A program made the translations under genes and the position numbers. The notes beneath the pieces were generated by a model. The model saw only the letters and a program-made list of their open reading frames with translations. It was not told the DNA's origin and ran no database searches. DNA of 64,000 nt from CALXOJ01 sp034120015 (GTDB lineage: Bacteria > Spirochaetota > Spirochaetia > JAFGXN01). Shown piece by piece: positions 53,539-63,049 of this stretch (the first letter of the stretch is position 1; each line of letters begins with the position of its first letter). Location: the NCBI GenBank assembly GCA_034120015.1, contig JAXEIF010000009.1, positions 4,970 to 68,969 of the forward strand, given 5' to 3'.

Positions 53539-54084
53539 ATGAAAACTTCGGAAAAAGAAATTCGTCCCGGAAAAAAACGATTCAAAAATTTCTATGTCTC
53601 CGTGATGCTCCGGTTTGTGGGACGTGCTCTCCAAGCCGTTTCGAAAATCGATCCGGAAGTGCGAAAAGAAATCGCCGGTTTGCCGGAAAACTGTCTGATC
53701 GGTATGGCAGTTTATCCGTTCGGAGAACCGGAATATAAAGCTCCCGCCATGTTCATACGCAAAACGGAGACCGGCCGTTTCCGGTTCGAAGGCGGAAAAG
53801 CTCCTGCCGACAAACCCGATCTGCTGATCACATTTAAAAATATCGAAACGGCTATGCTGGTTTTCACTTTCCGCGAAAAAACCACCGAAGCCCAGGCTTA
53901 CGCCCGTTTTACTGCCGACGGAATGCTGAACATTGCCTGTACCTTTGTCAGAATTCTGAACAGAACCGAAATTTATCTGCTTCCCAAACCGATTGCCCTT
54001 TGTGCCGTCCGACGCTATGACGCTCCCCCACATAAACATCGGAACCGGATTCGCCTGTATGCAAGAACCCTCCTGGGTATTTAA
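53539..54084 (+). CDS. Small conserved protein, possible SCP2-like fold
   Basis: 181 aa from ATG 53539, which has AGGA 5 nt upstream. KPDLLITFKNIETAMLVFTF (about 94-113) followed by EAQAYARFTADGMLNIACTFVRILNRTEIY resembles the sterol-carrier-protein-2 pattern (D-x-x-I-T-F-K-N...). The C-terminus is basic. The similarity is weak. It lies between pepF and two Fe-ADH relatives, with only short gaps, so all belong to one transcript. A lipid- or acyl-binding role is inference only. Confidence 0.6.
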   Translation: MKTSEKEIRPGKKRFKNFYVSVMLRFVGRALQAVSKIDPEVRKEIAGLPENCLIGMAVYPFGEPEYKAPAMFIRKTETGRFRFEGGKAPADKPDLLITFKNIETAMLVFTFREKTTEAQAYARFTADGMLNIACTFVRILNRTEIYLLPKPIALCAVRRYDAPPHKHRNRIRLYARTLLGI

Positions 54085-54142
54085 AAAGATTCAGTTTCGC
54101 CCGGGAAGCCGTCAGTACTCGGGAATGAATAAGGAGTCATTT

Positions 54143-55270
54143 ATGAAGGAAACCGTTTACCGTAATTTTTACGTCGGAAGTAAAATTATATCCGGCCGTA
54201 GAGCCCTGGAAACGCTGAGCTTTGAACTGTTGCAGCAGGATGCCAAACGACCGCTTTGTCTGATTCCGGAATCGGAAAAAACCGCCGCCAAGACAATCCG
54301 AAAAGCGTTAAAGTCGACCGTAACCGTTATCGGCGCTGTTCGGGTCTGCCGCCATGACGAGGCTGACCTGCCGGAAAAAATCGCGGAAACTTACCGCAAA
54401 TGTGCCTGTGATTCTCTGATTGTCGTTGCAGAAGCGCAGCTGATGCGTGCCGTGAAAAGTGCATGGCTGAAACTGTCCGTCGGAAAAACTGCCGACGAAA
54501 TCGGAAAAACGGCGACCGATACCGAAATCACCGAAATGCCTCCGAAGAAGGGTATTCCTCTATTCGCGGTTTCCGTTCCGTCCGTCGAAGCTACTTATTT
54601 CCCGAACAAATTGAGCTTGGGGAAAAAACGCATTCTTTCCCCCGTTCTCTTTGCCGATACTGTTTTTATCGATCCGAGGATTACAAAAAGGAGCTCCGCC
54701 CGCAAACAATGGCGTCTATCGGCCGCCGCCTCACTGATGATTTCGGTCTGGGCGCTCTCGGATACACTGTCACACCCCGCAGCCAAAGCCTGCGCATTGT
54801 CCGCTATCGGACAAATCGGCGAAGCAGTCACAACCCGCTCTTCCGCGGAACAGACGCGACTGATCTGCAATGCTCAGATTTTTTCAAAAACAGCATTACT
54901 GAACTCCCGTCCGTTTGCCGCCGTCGAAATTTTGCCGCTGATACCTGTATCCGATGAAACCCGTATCGGGATTCTGAAGTCCGTTTTTGAAAAAGCACTG
55001 CCCGATTTTTCGTTCGGACACGCCGATCTGGTACAGGCTGTTCTGACACTTTGCGAAACCGCGGATTTCGACGATTCGTCCCCGGAAACCGTCATAAAAC
55101 TCTTTATAACAGCTGTTTCGGATCTTTTGGAAATTCTTTTACCCGGGAACACATCTGTCAATGCGGAAATATGGACGCAAACCGCAAAAGCTGTTTCCGC
55201 ATCCTATCTGAACGACACGGAACTCAAAAACGAATGCCTTGCCTTTCTGCAATCCCAAATCGGAGAATGA
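54143..55270 (+). CDS. Degenerate iron-alcohol-dehydrogenase-like protein
   Basis: 375 aa, sharing the layout of the Fe-ADH next door: VYRNFYVGSKIISGRRALETL at the start (compare the YFEFQSKVKILVGDDRLEKI start), an alternating nucleotide-binding half, then LFADTVFIDPRIT (compare LLPDIAVLDPRVT). It lacks the GGGS cofactor loop and the Asp and His metal ligands; the region where DALTHACEAF would be reads WALSDTLSHPAAKA. It is therefore probably inactive and may be a partner or regulator of the active enzyme downstream. ATG 54143 has AAGGAG 6 nt upstream. The stop overlaps the first in-frame ATG of the next gene. Confidence 0.65.
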   Translation: MKETVYRNFYVGSKIISGRRALETLSFELLQQDAKRPLCLIPESEKTAAKTIRKALKSTVTVIGAVRVCRHDEADLPEKIAETYRKCACDSLIVVAEAQLMRAVKSAWLKLSVGKTADEIGKTATDTEITEMPPKKGIPLFAVSVPSVEATYFPNKLSLGKKRILSPVLFADTVFIDPRITKRSSARKQWRLSAAASLMISVWALSDTLSHPAAKACALSAIGQIGEAVTTRSSAEQTRLICNAQIFSKTALLNSRPFAAVEILPLIPVSDETRIGILKSVFEKALPDFSFGHADLVQAVLTLCETADFDDSSPETVIKLFITAVSDLLEILLPGNTSVNAEIWTQTAKAVSASYLNDTELKNECLAFLQSQIGE

Positions 55271-55272
55271 TG

Positions 55273-56505
55273 ATGAAAACGTTACCCTATTTTGAATTTC
55301 AATCCAAAGTGAAAATACTTGTGGGAGACGACCGTCTCGAAAAAATCGGCGAAGAACTTGAAAAACTGGGATCCCGTTGCCCGATGATTCTTTCCAGCCG
55401 AACCATTGCCCGCAGCGGTCTTCCCGAAATCATCTACAGCGGTTACAAACCGGGAATGACCACCGGTGTTCTCTATACCGATATCTCGGCCGATTCCGAT
55501 TTGGAAACGGTTAAAAAGCTGGCTGTGCTTTACAGAGAAAAAGGCTGTGACGCCGTTCTGGCTATCGGCGGCGGTTCCGTTATCGATACAGCCAAAGGTG
55601 TCAATATCGCGGTTTCTCTCGACTGTCCCGACAATGATATTACCCCTTACGCCGGTGCCGGTATGGTGAAGCGAAAACTGAAACCGTTAATTGTCGTACC
55701 GACCACATCCGGATCCGGTTCGGAAGCTACCATTGTTGCCGTTATCGCCGACCACAAACAGTCGAAAAAACTGATTTTCACATCACCGTTTCTGCTGCCG
55801 GACATTGCCGTTCTCGATCCACGGGTTACACTCTCCCTTCCGCCTCTGCTGACGGCACAAACCGGAATGGATGCCCTGACCCATGCCTGCGAAGCTTTTT
55901 TCTGTCTGGCTCACAACCCTCTCAGCGACTCGTTTGCTTTGGAAGCCATCCGCAAAATTACCGAATACCTGCCACGTGCTGTCGCCGCTCCCGACGATAA
56001 GAAAGCACGACTGGAAATGGCAATAGCCTCCAACCTGGCGGGGATTGCCTTCTCCAACTCGATGGTCGGCATGGTTCACACCATCGGACATACCGTCGGT
56101 GCAATTGCCGGAGTTCCCCACGGAGCCTGCATGGCCATTCTGCTGCCGTATGCGATGGAATACAATGCAAAAAAAGAACCGGAACGTATCGGTTACCTGC
56201 TGCAGGCACTGGAAAACGAAAAAGTCTTTCTGGAAACGCCGGAAGCGGAACGCCCCCGCGCCGCGGCTGAAGCGGTCCGTCATCTGAATGCGGAACTGAA
56301 AAAACTGACCGGCGGTGCTCACGCCGTCAGTTTCAAAGAATACCGCGACAAAAACGGCAACGCACCCGTCACGAAAGAGTTGCTGTCGAAAATCGCTTAC
56401 GAAGCGGTCAACGACGGTTCGGTCTTCTACAACCCCGAAGAATTGTCTCGCGAAGATTCGTTACGGGTTCTGACGGCGGCCTACGAAGGCATACCGCTTA
56501 ACTGA
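55273..56505 (+). CDS. Iron-containing alcohol dehydrogenase
   Basis: 410 aa. The cofactor loop is LAIGGGSVIDTAKG (about 98-111). PTTSGSGSEAT (about 141-151) is the phosphate-binding block. Metal ligands are Asp and His in DALTHACEAF (about 199-208) and the two His in VHTIGHTVGAIAGVPHG (about 263-279). Three ATG codons stand in a row (55267, 55270, 55273); the last is taken because GGAG at 55262-55265 is best spaced for it. The enzyme probably reduces an aldehyde to an alcohol or the reverse. It converges with the HAD phosphatase gene, overlapping by 8 nt. Confidence 0.9.
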   Translation: MKTLPYFEFQSKVKILVGDDRLEKIGEELEKLGSRCPMILSSRTIARSGLPEIIYSGYKPGMTTGVLYTDISADSDLETVKKLAVLYREKGCDAVLAIGGGSVIDTAKGVNIAVSLDCPDNDITPYAGAGMVKRKLKPLIVVPTTSGSGSEATIVAVIADHKQSKKLIFTSPFLLPDIAVLDPRVTLSLPPLLTAQTGMDALTHACEAFFCLAHNPLSDSFALEAIRKITEYLPRAVAAPDDKKARLEMAIASNLAGIAFSNSMVGMVHTIGHTVGAIAGVPHGACMAILLPYAMEYNAKKEPERIGYLLQALENEKVFLETPEAERPRAAAEAVRHLNAELKKLTGGAHAVSFKEYRDKNGNAPVTKELLSKIAYEAVNDGSVFYNPEELSREDSLRVLTAAYEGIPLN

Positions 56506-57139
56506 AATCGAGAAGCCGACGCATATCCGAAACCGAAAAATCGGGTTCCGGAGTGCCCGGGTCGGCCGGACTCCATTCCGTAAAACAGACCGCCGTTCCG
56601 GCCGCGCGCCCCGCTTCCATATCGAAAACGGCATCGCCGATAAAGAGCGTCTCTTCAGGGCAACTGTTCAACAGACGAAGCGCCTCCCGAACCGGCTCCG
56701 GATTCGGTTTATGCTTTACGGTATGCTCGGGCGTTACCACCACCGGAAACAGCGGGCTCAACCCGAACCATTCGAGAAACGGACCGCCCGACTCCAAAGT
56801 TCTCGATGTCACAATCCCCAATTTTTTTCCGCGTCGGGCCAGTTCAGTTACAGTCTCCCGAACTCCCGGACACAAACTCAATTCATTCCGGAAAATTTCC
56901 ATCTGATGCTTCATATGCTGACGCCGGATTTTACCGTACAAATCATCGTCAACCGTACCGAAAAAATGATCAATCTGCCGACGGTACGGAATCCCGATCA
57001 GCCGGTTGATTTCTTCATCGGAAACCGAAAGCGGTCCTCCGAATTTTTCGAATGTATCGCGAAAGCAGGTGATAATCATTTTACGGGTATCAATCAATGT
57101 CCCGTCCAAATCAAACAGATAAGTCTCAAATTCTCTCAA
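56498..57139 (-). CDS. HAD-superfamily phosphatase (phosphoglycolate phosphatase-like)
   Basis: 213 aa. Nucleophile motif FDLDGTLIDTR (about 8-18), motif II with GIVTSRT (about 106-112), and motifs III/IV KPNPEPVREAL (about 145-155) with FIGDAVFDMEAGRAAG (about 166-181). The cap region (about 20-85) is of the small helical type found in Gph-like proteins. The start is TTG 57139, directly after the stop of the zincin-like gene. Third gene of the cheX-zincin-HAD operon. The substrate is not determined. Confidence 0.85.
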   Translation of the reverse strand: MREFETYLFDLDGTLIDTRKMIITCFRDTFEKFGGPLSVSDEEINRLIGIPYRRQIDHFFGTVDDDLYGKIRRQHMKHQMEIFRNELSLCPGVRETVTELARRGKKLGIVTSRTLESGGPFLEWFGLSPLFPVVVTPEHTVKHKPNPEPVREALRLLNSCPEETLFIGDAVFDMEAGRAAGTAVCFTEWSPADPGTPEPDFSVSDMRRLLDFS

Positions 57140-57141
57140 TA

Positions 57142-57939
57142 TCAGTTCTCCAGACGACGGTTGATTTCTTCGAGCCGTTTTTCGAGACTGGAAATCGTTC
57201 TTTCCAGCCGTTTTTTTTCTTCCAGGAGCCGTTCTTCTTCGGTCTGCACTTTCCGCGCGGGTTTGGTCAGAAATTCCTCTTTAACAAAATCGGATGATTT
57301 CCCTTCGCGAAACGCCGCCTCTGCCTGATGAAGCATTTCCTCATCACGAATCCGCGTCAGTGTTTTCAGATTTTCCCATCCCAAAGAAGGATCGGTACCC
57401 GGAACCGAAGAAACCGCTATCAGCGTTTTGGCTTCCGTTCGCGGCAATCCCAGACACCGGTCGGCAAAATCTTCGAAACGAACCCCTTTTTCCGTACACA
57501 ACGTATACGCTTTTGTCAGTTCACGGCCGAACTCCAGCATGAACGCCGCATTGTCTTTCAGATATTTATTTTTTAATCGCTCAGCCATGGCCGTCAGCTC
57601 GGAATCGGTCCGATACAGCGGAGTATAAACGCCTTTCGACTCCGCTTCATCCAGTAATGTATGAAAAAGTGCCCAAAACGAACGGGAATGACAACGTGCG
57701 CCCGAAGCGGAAAGCTGCGGATTTTCGCAAATCTGCAAATGATGCGTATATTCGTGAATCGCCGTGTAAATCATATCACTGTCGCTTTTGAAATTCTTAT
57801 TGTGAAGATAAATAGTCCGCTCGTCATAACGGTAAAATCCGTTAACCTTTTTACTGGCTTTTCCCGTCATAATAACGGAAAATTCTTCCCGAGGCTCTCT
57901 GACTTTGATAAGGAGTTCTTTAATACGATCCTGATTCAT
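57142..57939 (-). CDS. Zincin-like putative metallopeptidase with a C-terminal coiled coil
   Basis: 265 aa. AIHEYTHHLQICENP (about 61-75) contains H-E-x-x-H, the zinc site of zincins; a possible further ligand is in the CHSRSFWALF region (about 87-96). The C-terminus (about 230-265) is a coiled coil of Glu, Arg and Leu (ERLLEEKKRLERTISSLEKRLEEINRRLE). The family is unknown to me. It overlaps cheX by 4 nt (ATGA) at its start and is followed at once by the HAD phosphatase gene, so all three are coupled. Confidence 0.7.
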   Translation of the reverse strand: MNQDRIKELLIKVREPREEFSVIMTGKASKKVNGFYRYDERTIYLHNKNFKSDSDMIYTAIHEYTHHLQICENPQLSASGARCHSRSFWALFHTLLDEAESKGVYTPLYRTDSELTAMAERLKNKYLKDNAAFMLEFGRELTKAYTLCTEKGVRFEDFADRCLGLPRTEAKTLIAVSSVPGTDPSLGWENLKTLTRIRDEEMLHQAEAAFREGKSSDFVKEEFLTKPARKVQTEEERLLEEKKRLERTISSLEKRLEEINRRLEN

Positions 57940-58412
57940 GTCTGTTGCGGTGTATCGACAATTCCGGTCAGAATCAGAAACGGTCCGAAGTCGGTAACAT
58001 AAGGAATCGCAATGACAGGAATCGACGGCAATTTTAAAACATGATCCTTGCCCTGCGAAATAAAGGGAGGAGAAACCGTTGCGGAAGCCGCTTCCAATTG
58101 AGTCAGAAAATTACTGGCGATAATATTGATAATCTCTTTCAGCATATCGACAGCCAGCATATCTTTTTCCTGTTCGTCAAAAAACGACAAACCGGTTTTT
58201 TCAATCAGTTTTTTGGTCAGAAGTTTCGACATACGCAAAGCGGCAAATCCGGTTACACTTCCCTGAATCACAATGCCGCCGGATATCTCCCATCGGTGCG
58301 ATTTTTCCTGTTCATACAGATAGTATTTCCCCGGTTCCGGATTAATGTTAAACATAGAGGTCATAATATCCCATGTCGACTTGATAAACGGGTTAATATA
58401 TTCTGCTTTCAT
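57936..58412 (-). CDS. cheX: CheX-like chemotaxis protein
   Basis: 158 aa. The N-terminus MKAEYINPFIKSTWDIMTSMF matches CheX-type proteins. MLKEIINIIASNFLTQLEAA (about 89-108), with Glu and Asn of the E-x(3)-N pair, is the CheX/CheC/FliY active-site block used in dephosphorylating CheY-P. The middle GGIVIQGSVTGFAALRM (about 42-58) and the C-terminal ISQGKDHVLKLPSIPVIAIPY complete the fold. Spirochaetes use CheX for motility control. A TATAAT box on the minus strand with TTGTTA 17 nt upstream lies in the spacer before ATG 58412. Confidence 0.85.
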   Translation of the reverse strand: MKAEYINPFIKSTWDIMTSMFNINPEPGKYYLYEQEKSHRWEISGGIVIQGSVTGFAALRMSKLLTKKLIEKTGLSFFDEQEKDMLAVDMLKEIINIIASNFLTQLEAASATVSPPFISQGKDHVLKLPSIPVIAIPYVTDFGPFLILTGIVDTPQQT

Positions 58413-58445
58413 ATCCGACCTTTTTATTAATTATAACAGGAAATA

Positions 58446-60473
58446 TTGAAGATAACAATCAATTTTTTCGGTAAAATTTCCGATGACTATAATAATATGA
58501 TTTTTGATAACACATCCGATACACGTTCTTATGAAATTTCCCGGGAAGAATTGAGAAGAAATCCGGATATCAACTGGTTTCTCTGGCGGCTGAATGCGCA
58601 AAACGATAACGATGTCAGAGACCTGACCCAATTTCTGACACTTGTCAGAAAAAGTACCTCGGGAAGCGTTCTACTGACGTCTCTCAACGAATGGGGATCC
58701 GGTCTTAATCAGTCGCGAATTCTGCAAAGTATGATCAGGGAAAATCTGGCCGAAACAAACGAGAAAGAAATCACACCGCTCTTTCCCGTAATCGACCGTA
58801 AAAATTCCAAAGACTATTTAACAAAAATAACGGATTATTATCACAAAATCATCCATTCCGATCACCCCGAATTTTATCCTTATCCGTCGAGCTACTTCTA
58901 TTTAATCGAAAACGAAGTCTGCAAAACAATTCCGATTCACGACCTCGGATGGCAGACTTTCGACAGCGAATCTTTCAGCGGCAAACTGATTGAAATTGTT
59001 TTTCCGCGATTTCACATTCCGCCTGTTTTGGCGACCCCCGAGTCGGTTTCCGAACTGATTCAAGCCGCAAAAGAAAAAATCATCCGAAAGCTGGCTCAGA
59101 CTGCCTCCGAAAACGGAGATTTTTTTTCCCGATATATCAAATTCGACGGATTTTCCATCAAAAAACGTTTTCCCGTTCTCACCGAAAACGATCTGCTGCC
59201 GATTAAAAGCAAAAAGGGACAGGATTATCAGTACGGTTATACTCTGATTTTTCTCGATAAAGTCTTTGCAAAACCGGAAAGTGCGACCGAATATATCAAT
59301 GCCGTCAATTTCGAGCAGTATTCCGAATTGGGCGTTCTCTTTTCTCCTTCCAAAAAGGAAAATTACGATTTTATCCAATCATACCTCCTTTACAGAGAGC
59401 TGACACTGCCGCAAACGGAAAACAAACGAAAAAATATCAAAAAACTGGAAGAAAAACTGCTTGCCTGCCTGCGTCTCTATATGACCGAATCGGAACTTAA
59501 AGAACAGATCCTTCTGAGCATGCCGGATGTCAGCATGGAATACCGCGAAAAAGTTTTTGCCGATTTCCATGATCTGGCCGTTTCGCAGGAAAAAACACAG
59601 GATCAGTTTACAATTCTCTTTTTTTCCGTTGATTTCTTCGGCAACCGGGAAACCATTTATATACACGCTTCCAACTTTAACCGTTATCTCAATAAAACGC
59701 TGGGCGAAGTTTCCGAACCGATGGAAAAGCAGATTCGTGTCGACTGGAAACAGAAACTGAAAAAATATAAGTTTGTTTCCGAAATGTTTTCTGTTTATGA
59801 CTTTAACGGACTCATTTACGGAATGATTAAACGGAAAGATTCCATACTATATCAGATTCTGAGGCAAAATAAATGTCTCTTTTATCTGACAAAACTGAAG
59901 ACGGTTAACCAGTATGCAAGTAAACTGATTTTGAACGGAACCGACAATATTGCGGAAACACTGAAACTGTACCCCGATAAAATCTACACCCAGCTGGTTG
60001 CCGAAATCAAAAAAGAAAAATCATTTTTGGGAAGACTGATTTTCGGATTTCTCAGCTGGTACTACCTGCGCGCCTACAAAAACAGCATCGAGTCCCGGGA
60101 AAAAAAGCGCGGCGGCGAAACACTCAAAGATGCGGAAGACACCGGCATCATTTTCTCGGCGATCGGTGTCAAAAGTGCCAATGAAATCGATGAAAAATGC
60201 AATGCGCTTTGGTCCGAACTGGGAGCCGACCAGGTGCCGCGAAAAGCGTTGGAAAACAACATTAAAACCGACCTAATCGAATATTTCAAAAACCGCGACC
60301 GCGTTCTGCCGCCGGGTTTACAGGTCATTGTCGAACGAAACAGCAACCGCATTGTCCGTCAGGCGCCTCATCTGGCTGTCTATCAGGAAAAACTGAACGA
60401 ATTTATCCGACTCTACGCTTATAAAGTGATTGCGTCCAACCCGTCGCTGCGCGGCAAATATCAGAACGCCTGA
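58446..60473 (+). CDS. Large protein of unknown function (675 aa)
   Basis: A long open frame from TTG 58446 (AGGAAA upstream), read away from cheX with only 33 nt between the two starts. MKITINFFGKISDD begins it. No signal peptide or recognisable catalytic motif is visible. The sequence is soluble and mixed alpha/beta, with a Lys-rich middle and a hydrophobic patch at about 535-550 (FLGRLIFGFLSWYYLRAYK) that could be a membrane-associating helix. No family known to me matches. It converges with hydE, with a short GC-rich hairpin between. The position next to cheX allows a link to signalling or motility. Confidence 0.72.
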   Translation: MKITINFFGKISDDYNNMIFDNTSDTRSYEISREELRRNPDINWFLWRLNAQNDNDVRDLTQFLTLVRKSTSGSVLLTSLNEWGSGLNQSRILQSMIRENLAETNEKEITPLFPVIDRKNSKDYLTKITDYYHKIIHSDHPEFYPYPSSYFYLIENEVCKTIPIHDLGWQTFDSESFSGKLIEIVFPRFHIPPVLATPESVSELIQAAKEKIIRKLAQTASENGDFFSRYIKFDGFSIKKRFPVLTENDLLPIKSKKGQDYQYGYTLIFLDKVFAKPESATEYINAVNFEQYSELGVLFSPSKKENYDFIQSYLLYRELTLPQTENKRKNIKKLEEKLLACLRLYMTESELKEQILLSMPDVSMEYREKVFADFHDLAVSQEKTQDQFTILFFSVDFFGNRETIYIHASNFNRYLNKTLGEVSEPMEKQIRVDWKQKLKKYKFVSEMFSVYDFNGLIYGMIKRKDSILYQILRQNKCLFYLTKLKTVNQYASKLILNGTDNIAETLKLYPDKIYTQLVAEIKKEKSFLGRLIFGFLSWYYLRAYKNSIESREKKRGGETLKDAEDTGIIFSAIGVKSANEIDEKCNALWSELGADQVPRKALENNIKTDLIEYFKNRDRVLPPGLQVIVERNSNRIVRQAPHLAVYQEKLNEFIRLYAYKVIASNPSLRGKYQNA

Positions 60474-60484
60474 CGGACAACGCT

Positions 60485-60501
60485 GCCGGCGATACGCCGG
60501 C
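60485..60501. terminator. GC hairpin between the 675-aa gene and hydE (weak, both directions)
   Basis: GCCGGCG (60485-60491), ATA, CGCCGGC (60495-60501). It lies between the convergent genes but lacks a clear T-run. Confidence 0.4.
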
Positions 60502-60512
60502 GCTCATCCTTA

Positions 60513-61574
60513 TCATACGCTGTTGTCCGATTGACGGCAGCGGCCGTCGTTTTCGTCTTTTAACATCAAAGATGTTCCGATTTCGTTCCACAGCGGCCGC
60601 CGTCCGTACGCGGATAATTCCGTTTCCAGCTGCTGCCGCCAGCCGTCGAAAGCGTCGGCCGTCGTTTTGCGTGTATAAAGCCGGTAACGGTTGCGAAACA
60701 GTGCCGGCGTCAGGTTCGGCATGTAGACATTGGCTCCCGCATGAAGCGCCCGGTAACGTCCCTCCGGAACCAGCGAATCGAGAGCGGTTGCGGCCGCCAG
60801 ATTGATTTTCGGCAGTGCCAGGCGAATGCGGCTGTACGCTTCGAGAACCTTGCTGTAAGAACCGGGAACAAAAGCGGCCGCCGGTGTACCCGCAGCCGGT
60901 ATAAACGGTCCCAGTCCAGCCATGTGGGGACGGAAAGTGATGAGTGTTTCCAGATTGCGTTCGAAATCGTCCGGCTCCTCGTACGGAATACCGATTAAAA
61001 AGCCGGTACCGGTTTCGAAACCGATCTCCTTCAACGTTGCCAGCGCCTCGAAACGCTCTTCCAGACGGCATCCGGGATGATTTTTTTCGTAAACACGCGG
61101 ATTGGCGCTTTCAAACCGCATCAGAAAACGGTCGGCACCGGCATCGAAAAGCTGCCGGTACTCGCTGCGGCTGCGCTCGCCGACGGAAAGGGTGACCGCC
61201 ACCGGATCGGCGCACATCGTATGAATCGCCTCGACCAGCCGGCAAAAATCGTCGACCGAATAGACCGGCGCCTCCCCCGACTGCAAGACGAAACTGCGCA
61301 GTCCCGCCGCATAACCGGCCGAGACCGCCGCCAGCACCTCTTCCGGCTTCATCACATACCGGTCGACATCGCGGCGGCTGCCGCGAATCCCGCAATAAAG
61401 ACAGTCGCGGGCGCACACGTTGGAAAACTCCACAATACCGCGGATAAAGACCCCGTCACCGAACTGCTGCCGGCAAAGGCGGTCGGCGGCACCGGTCAAA
61501 GCCGAAAGACCGCCCGGTGCCGCACTGCCGTTACGCGGATCGTTTTCCGCTTCGGAAACCGTATCCCGGTTCAA
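60513..61574 (-). CDS. hydE: [FeFe] hydrogenase H-cluster maturase HydE
   Basis: 353 aa, a radical SAM enzyme of H-cluster assembly. The cluster motif SNVCARDCLYCGIRG (about 50-64) has the CxxxCxxC spacing. FVLQSGEAPVY (about 95-105), SVGER and RFESANPRVYEKNHPGC follow the family. It starts with TTG 61574, which overlaps the hydG stop, so translation is coupled. HydF and the hydrogenase subunits are not in this window. Confidence 0.92.
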   Translation of the reverse strand: MNRDTVSEAENDPRNGSAAPGGLSALTGAADRLCRQQFGDGVFIRGIVEFSNVCARDCLYCGIRGSRRDVDRYVMKPEEVLAAVSAGYAAGLRSFVLQSGEAPVYSVDDFCRLVEAIHTMCADPVAVTLSVGERSRSEYRQLFDAGADRFLMRFESANPRVYEKNHPGCRLEERFEALATLKEIGFETGTGFLIGIPYEEPDDFERNLETLITFRPHMAGLGPFIPAAGTPAAAFVPGSYSKVLEAYSRIRLALPKINLAAATALDSLVPEGRYRALHAGANVYMPNLTPALFRNRYRLYTRKTTADAFDGWRQQLETELSAYGRRPLWNEIGTSLMLKDENDGRCRQSDNSV

Positions 61575-63043
61575 ACCTTCAAATCCCTCTCGCCGTTTTC
61601 CAGCCGCTTCAGATATTCGGAAACAACCGGTTTGAAAACCGGATCGAGTTTTTCAAACTCGTCGCGAATCAGCTTTTCGCCGACCTGTTTCGTTTCGTCC
61701 GAACCGTAATCAAGCAGATATTCTTTAAACGTCAGAATCGCATTGGGCATGCAGAAGTGACTGATTTTACTGTCTTTGGCAAATCCCATAAAATGGGAAC
61801 CGGTGCGGCAGCTGCGGTAACAGGCGGTACAGAACCCGGAAATATAACCCAGTTTGGCCATATCGCGGATGGCCTGGTCGAGCGTCCGGGTATCGCCCAG
61901 CTCAAACTGCTGCTGTTTAAGATTCTGATCCGCGTTGGAGGCTTCCGCCGTGTAAGCCCCGATTCCGATGCGGGAGTCGGCATCGATCTGCGTGCAGCCG
62001 ACCTGAACCACCTCGTCGCGCACCGCCGCCGGTTCCCGAGCCGTGATAATCATACCGGTGTACGGTACGGCCAGACGCAGCACCGCCACCAGCCGCTTGA
62101 AATCGCGGTCGTTCACCAGATACCGCGAAGTTTCCGACATTCCCGTCCCGTCGGCCGACCGCAGCCGCGGGAAACTGATCGTATGCGGGCCGACGCCGTT
62201 AAACCGCGCTTCCAGCTCGCGTGCGTGAGCCAGCAGCCCCATTACATCGAATTTCCAGTTATAAAGCCCAAAAAGCGCACCGATGCCCATATCGTCGATC
62301 CCCGCTTCCATCGCACGGTGCATCACATAAAGCCGCCAGCGGAAATCGGACTTCAGTCCGCTCGGATGCATTTTGGCATACGTCTGCCGGTGATACGTTT
62401 CCTGGAAAACCTGTAACGTACCGATGCCCACCTCTTTGAGTTTTTTCAGATCTTCGACGCACATCGGTGCACAGTTGACATTGACGCGGCGGATTTCGCC
62501 GTTGCCGTTTTTCACCCCGTAAATCGTTTTAAGCGTTTTGACCAGGTAATCGACTCCCGACAGCGGATGTTCGCCGACCGACAGAACCAGCCGTTTGTGT
62601 CCGATAGCGGTTAATCGTTTCACCTCTTCGACCAGCTGCTCCTCGGTCAGCTGAAGACGGTGTTCGCCGTCGTTGCCCGAACGGAAACCGCAGTAGAGAC
62701 AGTTGTTGACACAGTAATTGGATGTGTAAAGCGGCGCAAAGGTGACAATCCGCGGACCGTACACCTTCTGCTTGACCCGCAATCCGGCGGCAAAAATCTC
62801 TTCCCATAAATCGGGGTCTTCGACATTGAGCAGAGCAGCACATTCTTCGAGTGTCAGAATCTGAATCGACTCCGATTTGGCAATAATATCACGTACCCGT
62901 GCCGCATCCGGCTTCACCGTCGCCAGCAGCGATTCAATCTCGTCCTCGTGTATAAAATCACGCCCCTCTTTGTCGAGGTACTTTTCATACTCTTCGGGAC
63001 GAATCACCCGATCCATCCAGCTTTTCACTTTGACCGCTTCCAT
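61571..63043 (-). CDS. hydG: [FeFe] hydrogenase H-cluster maturase HydG
   Basis: 490 aa, a radical SAM tyrosine lyase that makes the CO and CN ligands of the H-cluster iron. The CX3CX2C motif is SNYCVNNCLYCGFRSG (about 103-118). The C-terminal cluster domain has SGFCTACYRSCRTG (about 410-423, CX2CX3C), specific for HydG over ThiH. ATG 63043 has an AGGA-type Shine-Dalgarno. Second gene of the operon after the TM1266-like gene. Confidence 0.95.
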   Translation of the reverse strand: MEAVKVKSWMDRVIRPEEYEKYLDKEGRDFIHEDEIESLLATVKPDAARVRDIIAKSESIQILTLEECAALLNVEDPDLWEEIFAAGLRVKQKVYGPRIVTFAPLYTSNYCVNNCLYCGFRSGNDGEHRLQLTEEQLVEEVKRLTAIGHKRLVLSVGEHPLSGVDYLVKTLKTIYGVKNGNGEIRRVNVNCAPMCVEDLKKLKEVGIGTLQVFQETYHRQTYAKMHPSGLKSDFRWRLYVMHRAMEAGIDDMGIGALFGLYNWKFDVMGLLAHARELEARFNGVGPHTISFPRLRSADGTGMSETSRYLVNDRDFKRLVAVLRLAVPYTGMIITAREPAAVRDEVVQVGCTQIDADSRIGIGAYTAEASNADQNLKQQQFELGDTRTLDQAIRDMAKLGYISGFCTACYRSCRTGSHFMGFAKDSKISHFCMPNAILTFKEYLLDYGSDETKQVGEKLIRDEFEKLDPVFKPVVSEYLKRLENGERDLKV

Positions 63044-63049
63044 TTTTCC

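Noticed and set aside
53993..54142. Longer N-terminus of the degenerate Fe-ADH-like protein
   Set aside because: It would overlap the upstream gene; AAGGAG is placed correctly for ATG 54143.
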